DNA from: Nitrospiraceae bacterium
GTDB lineage: Bacteria > Nitrospirota > Nitrospiria > Nitrospirales > Nitrospiraceae
Direction of reading: 5' to 3'
Length of the DNA stretch: 35,503 nucleotides
Assembly (NCBI GenBank): GCA_900299245.1
Contig: OMJA01000236.1
Coordinates: forward strand, 1-35,503
The translations under genes and the position numbers were made by a program. The notes beneath the pieces were generated by a model. The model was not told the origin of the DNA. It searched no databases and worked only from the letters and a program-made list of their open reading frames with translations. Of the stretch, positions 32,256-35,503 are shown one piece after another; the first letter of the stretch is position 1; the number at the start of each line of letters is the position of its first letter.

Positions 32256-32468
32256 ATGGATTTAAAGTGGCAGAACACAGAAGACATTGCGATTCGTCTG
32301 GTCGAGGAACACCCCGAAACGGATCCGCTGACTATCCGCTTCACCGATATGCACACCTGGATCGTTGCCCTGCCGGATTTTAAGGATGATCCCAAGAAGT
32401 CGAACGAGAAAATCCTCGAAGCGATTCAGATGGCCTGGCACGAGGAATACCAGGACTCGAAGGCCTAG
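32256..32468 (+). CDS. iscX: IscX (YfhJ) regulator of cysteine desulfurase
   Basis: A 70-aa acidic protein, MDLKWQNTEDIAIRLVEEHPETDPLTIRFTDMHTWIVALPDF, the complete IscX signature, ending MAWHEEYQD. IscX binds IscS and iron and tunes assembly. It is the last gene of the isc operon, 21 bp after hscA, and runs convergently towards the PBP gene with only 5 bp between stops. Confidence 0.96.
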   Translation: MDLKWQNTEDIAIRLVEEHPETDPLTIRFTDMHTWIVALPDFKDDPKKSNEKILEAIQMAWHEEYQDSKA

Positions 32469-32473
32469 TACCT

Positions 32474-34882
32474 TTACGGCGATGTGACGCCCTCCCCGAC
32501 AGGCCCTCCCTCGGGAATCTGATCCAACTTATAGAAATCAGTCGGACCGAGACGGCGCGCAGCCGGTTGCGTCGGTTCGCTTCCTTTGGCGAACAGCTCG
32601 ACCGCGCCTTTCTCCGCATCCCCTTCCTGCTCCGACTCCAGCAGCCCGGTCGCGGGATCAACCTTCACATAGGTGATGCCTTCCGGAATTTCGAATGGAA
32701 CGACCGGCAGCTGCAACAACGCGTCCTTCATGAACTGAATCCAGATCGGCAGGGCCGAACGGGCGCCGGTCTCGCTCTCGCCCAACGGACGGCGATCGTC
32801 AAATCCGACATACACACCCGTCACCAGGTTCGGCGTCCCGCCGATAAACCAGGCATTGATATACTCGTTCGTCGTGCCGGTCTTTCCGGCGATCGGCCGG
32901 TCGATCACTTTCGCGGCCTGCCCCGTCCCTTTCTGAATCACATCTTCCATCATGTTGGTGATCAGATAGGCTGTCTCCTTCGAGATGATCTCGTGCGGCT
33001 GATCCTCCATGACTTCAAGCGTCTTACCGGAACTATCCTTGGCCACCTTGATCGCAAACGGCTCGGCTCTCGTTCCCTTGTTGAGAAAGACCCCGTACAC
33101 CGAGGTTAACTCCAGCAGGCCGATTGAGGACGATCCCAGTCCCAGCGACAAATCCGCCGGAAGCGGACTCGTGACCCCCACGGTGCGCGCGAATTCGATG
33201 ACATTCTTAATCCCCACCTTGTCCAGCAATCGCACCGTCGCGAGGTTGTGGGAATGGGCCAAGGCCTCCCGCAGCGTCACCATGCCGTGAAATTTTCTTC
33301 CGTAGTTTTCGGGCTTCCAGATCTTGTCGTCGGCTTCCTGCTCATACACCACCGGCGCATCGAGGATTTGCGTCGAAGGGCTCATCCCCTGCGCCATCGC
33401 CGTCGCGTAGATGACGGGCTTGAACGCCGATCCCGGCTGGCGATGGGCCTGCACCGCCCGGTTATACTCGCTGCGGGCGAAATCATACCCCCCGACCATC
33501 GCTCGAATCGCACCGGTCCGCGGATCGACCGCCACCAAGCCGCCTTCGACGATCGGGGTCTGCTCCAGCGCCAGTTGTATGCCGTCCTTCGCGAGCTTCT
33601 TGATGCTGACTTCGATCACATCGCCCGGTTTCAGCGTTTTCTTGACGTCGGGCGTCACCACCGCATCCTGCGTCGGATCCGTCCCCTTGAGAACGCGTTT
33701 GGCCCAGGCCATGTCATCAAACATGAGCTTCGCCGTCTGATCCCCAAGCTGGACCACATAGTGATCTTTCGCCGGCTTCAGCACGATGCCGTCGAAAAAA
33801 TCTCCCGCCTTGAGGGGCTGATCGGACAACGGCACCCCGGGGATCTGCACCGTGGCCAGATCGACGGTCTTCTTCGGCCCGCGCCACCCCTGCCGCTTAT
33901 CGAGTTCGCGCACGCCGGCCAGAAAGGCGCCCTCGGCCGCTTTCTGCATTTCCAGATTCAGCGTGGTGTAGATCTGCAGCCCGCCCTTGTACACCATCGT
34001 TTCGCCGTACTTCGCCACCAGCTGCTGGCGCACATGCTCCACGAAATAGGGCGCCACATGCTCACTGCCGGGCCGGCGGAACTTCAATTCTTCGGCGATC
34101 GCGGCATCGCGCTCGGCGGCAGAAATGAATCCGGCCTCCTCCATGCGCGACAACACATGTTCCTGGCGCTTCTTCGCACGCTCATAGTTCGTAAACGGGG
34201 AAAACCGGCTCGGGGATTTCGGCAATCCGCCGAGAAACGCGGATTCGGCCAGGGTGAGTTTCCCGATCTCTTTGCCGAAATAGGACTGCGCCGCCGACGC
34301 CACCCCATAGGAGCCCTGCCCGAAGTAGATCTGATTCAAATACGTCTCGAGAATCTGCTCCTTCGTCGACACCGCTTCCATCTTGTAGGCCAGAATCAAC
34401 TCGCGGAGCTTCCGGTCATAGGAGCGCTCGGCGGACAAAAAGAGCGACCGCGCCAGTTGCTGCGTGATCGTGCTGGCCCCTTCCACCTTCTTCCCGCCGT
34501 GGCGAATGTTGGTCCAGGCCGCGCGCAGAATCCCGATATAGTCCAGACCCGGATGCTCGAAGAACCGGACGTCCTCCGTCGCAATCACGGCCTGTGTCAA
34601 CGTCTTGGGAATGTTCTCCAGAGGAGTCAGCGTCCGCCGCTCGATAAAGAACTGGCCGATCGGCTGCCGGTCGTCCGCATAGACGGTCGTGACCAAACTC
34701 GGTTGATAGCCCTGCAGCAGATCCAACGGCGGAAGATCCTGGGCCAGATGCCAGATGACGCCGGCAACCGCGGTCACGCCCACGATCCCGAGCGCACCCA
34801 GCGTCAGCAGCGTGATCTGCCACCAGCGCCACCGCCGGCGCGGCTGTTCCTGAATCTCTACAAAGCGATCATCGCCGGGCAT
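32474..34882 (-). CDS. mrcA: Class A penicillin-binding protein 1A
   Basis: Starting at MPGDDRFVEIQEQ (AGGAG about 10 nt upstream) gives 802 aa; the track start 50 codons earlier has no membrane character. A short cytoplasmic tail (PRRRWRWW) precedes one transmembrane helix (ITLLTLGALGIVGVTAVAGVIW). Glycosyltransferase 51: EDVRFFEHPG, GASTITQQLARSLFL and ILETYLNQIYFGQGSYGVASAA. An OB-like insert (about 320-430) follows, then the transpeptidase with SxxK in PGSAFKPVIYA, SxN in AHSHNLATVR and KTGTT. It polymerises and cross-links peptidoglycan. The C-terminus has a Gln/Pro/Glu-rich tail. Confidence 0.96.
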   Translation of the reverse strand: MPGDDRFVEIQEQPRRRWRWWQITLLTLGALGIVGVTAVAGVIWHLAQDLPPLDLLQGYQPSLVTTVYADDRQPIGQFFIERRTLTPLENIPKTLTQAVIATEDVRFFEHPGLDYIGILRAAWTNIRHGGKKVEGASTITQQLARSLFLSAERSYDRKLRELILAYKMEAVSTKEQILETYLNQIYFGQGSYGVASAAQSYFGKEIGKLTLAESAFLGGLPKSPSRFSPFTNYERAKKRQEHVLSRMEEAGFISAAERDAAIAEELKFRRPGSEHVAPYFVEHVRQQLVAKYGETMVYKGGLQIYTTLNLEMQKAAEGAFLAGVRELDKRQGWRGPKKTVDLATVQIPGVPLSDQPLKAGDFFDGIVLKPAKDHYVVQLGDQTAKLMFDDMAWAKRVLKGTDPTQDAVVTPDVKKTLKPGDVIEVSIKKLAKDGIQLALEQTPIVEGGLVAVDPRTGAIRAMVGGYDFARSEYNRAVQAHRQPGSAFKPVIYATAMAQGMSPSTQILDAPVVYEQEADDKIWKPENYGRKFHGMVTLREALAHSHNLATVRLLDKVGIKNVIEFARTVGVTSPLPADLSLGLGSSSIGLLELTSVYGVFLNKGTRAEPFAIKVAKDSSGKTLEVMEDQPHEIISKETAYLITNMMEDVIQKGTGQAAKVIDRPIAGKTGTTNEYINAWFIGGTPNLVTGVYVGFDDRRPLGESETGARSALPIWIQFMKDALLQLPVVPFEIPEGITYVKVDPATGLLESEQEGDAEKGAVELFAKGSEPTQPAARRLGPTDFYKLDQIPEGGPVGEGVTSP

Positions 34883-35330
34883 CCGAATACGACTCCTGAT
34901 GTGGATGAGGGTCTGCGAGGATGGTGAAATTACCTTACAATGCGTCCCCCGAAAACTCAAGCAGACCGGCCAATCGTGCGCTGTCTTCGCCGGTACGCGC
35001 AGGTTACGGCGGAGAGAAATTTCCTTCTGCAACGCGGGTTATCGCAATGCACCCATCCTGACCAGACGCTCCGGGATGATGACGCAGGCCGCCCCCGCCT
35101 GACCGGTGCGGCTCGAACCTCTCCAGGACAGAGACACGAAACTGCCGCGCTCCAGATCATGCCTCATCGCTCGGTCGTCACTCCCGGTCAACAGGATTCG
35201 ACAGCCAGACCCCTGCGGGCACCCACCTCTCCGCTCCTTGAGAAATCCGGTGAAGATGCTCGGCGCCTGCCGCCTTCGTCCCGGGATAGCCCCACCTCTG
35301 TGAGGAGTTCGAGTGCGCCCGCTTTCGGAC
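34883..35330. other. Intergenic region between PBP1A and typA
   Basis: No credible gene is visible. The track offers short ORFs in several frames without ribosome sites or protein character. It must hold the minus-strand PBP1A promoter, but I cannot point to convincing -35/-10 boxes. Confidence 0.45.
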
Positions 35331-35360
35331 TTGTGTACGACGAATAACTTCGGCTATACT
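35331..35360 (+). promoter_or_regulatory. Promoter-like site ahead of typA
   Basis: TTGTGT (35331-35336), 18-bp spacer, TATACT (35355-35360). Transcription would begin near 35367, at the very foot of the intrinsic-terminator hairpin that precedes typA. Confidence 0.5.
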
Positions 35361-35368
35361 GCGCGATT

Positions 35369-35397
35369 GCGCCTCATTGTCGAGGCGTCTTTTTTTT
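35369..35397 (+). terminator. Intrinsic terminator 20 bp before typA
   Basis: CGCCTC (35370-35375) and GAGGCG (35382-35387) pair perfectly around ATTGTC, extended by a G-T pair, and are followed by eight T residues (35390-35397). This is a standard Rho-independent terminator on the plus strand. No plus-strand gene ends nearby, so it may act as an attenuator on typA transcription starting at the promoter just upstream. Confidence 0.75.
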
Positions 35398-35417
35398 GAC
35401 CGCGAGAGCAAACTACC

Positions 35418-35503
35418 ATGACACAGTCACGCGCCCCCCACGACCGCCGGAACGATATCCGGAACATCGCCATCATCGCCCACGTCGACCACGGCAAAAC
35501 TAC
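35418..35503 (+). CDS. typA: GTP-binding protein TypA/BipA (5' end only)
   Basis: The window ends after 28 codons. MTQSRAPHDRRNDIRNIAIIAHVDHGKTT contains the P-loop of translational GTPases, AHVDHGKT, in the context RNIAIIAHVDHGKTT typical of TypA/BipA, a ribosome-associated GTPase involved in stress and cold adaptation. LepA is the main alternative but usually reads RNFSIIAHIDHGKST. The rest of the gene lies outside. Confidence 0.85.
   Translation, partial: MTQSRAPHDRRNDIRNIAIIAHVDHGKT

Noticed and set aside
33248-34927. 559-aa plus-strand ORF opposite PBP1A
   Set aside because: It is the high-GC shadow of a gene with intact GT51 and transpeptidase motifs; its translation is rich in Arg, His and Leu with no known domain.
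1-35503. CRISPR arrays, insertion sequences and rRNA genes
   Set aside because: No regularly spaced repeat array, no transposase-like protein with flanking inverted repeats and no rRNA-like stretch was found in the window.

Overview
The window looks like chromosomal DNA of a Gram-negative, GC-rich bacterium. Nitrospirota, probably Nitrospira, is my best guess, inferred from the overall style of the proteins: a complete Isc operon, HscB with an N-terminal zinc ribbon, GlnRS together with GluRS, and Moco/Tat enzymes. It was not tested by any search.

Region 1 (about 314-7163) is an integrated element of about 6.8 kb at the 3' part of a tRNA-Glu(CTC) gene. An exact 46-bp direct repeat (314-359 and 7118-7163) marks its two ends. 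The intact tRNA lies next to the integrase. The leftward operon encodes an excisionase-like HTH protein, a CHC2 zinc-finger primase-like protein, a DUF3987-like protein, a small Cys-rich protein, and then a secreted TPR protein that looks like cargo. The rightward operon encodes a CGNR-like zinc-finger protein and a tyrosine recombinase. The two operons diverge from a short region packed with GTAC palindromes.

Region 2 (7198-13056) is ordinary chromosome: two coupled hypothetical genes, a DUF6941-like protein, glnS, an MlaC-like periplasmic protein, a PilZ protein, yacG and a zinc alcohol dehydrogenase.

Region 3 (13080-20447, all minus strand) is the most interesting part. A PAS-GAF-PAS-AAA+-Fis sigma54 activator sits just upstream of a tightly packed gene set: STAS protein, ECF sigma factor, zinc-finger anti-sigma factor, lipoprotein, TlpA-like thioredoxin, outer-membrane beta-barrel and Tat-exported molybdopterin oxidoreductase. 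The gap between activator and operon contains a perfect -24/-12 sigma54 promoter (TGGCAC-N5-TTGC) and, about 130 bp further upstream, a perfect 12-bp inverted repeat. This suggests a two-tier cascade from sigma54 to an ECF sigma factor controlling an envelope redox module.

Region 4 (20621-24073) holds a small membrane protein, a secreted protein of unknown function, an ArsI/CadI-like enzyme paired with a SigZ-like ECF sigma factor, and another exported protein. Region 5 (24149-25832) has tRNA-Gln(TTG), tRNA-Gln(CTG) and gltX.

Region 6 (25938-32468) is an iron-sulfur cluster assembly locus: a ferredoxin-reductase-like flavoprotein converging on a 2Fe-2S ferredoxin, then iscR-iscS-iscU-iscA-hscB-hscA-iscX, with a promoter and a palindromic operator before iscR. 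Region 7 is a class A penicillin-binding protein (minus strand), a 535-bp gap ending in a promoter-like site and an intrinsic terminator, and the first 86 bp of typA running off the window.
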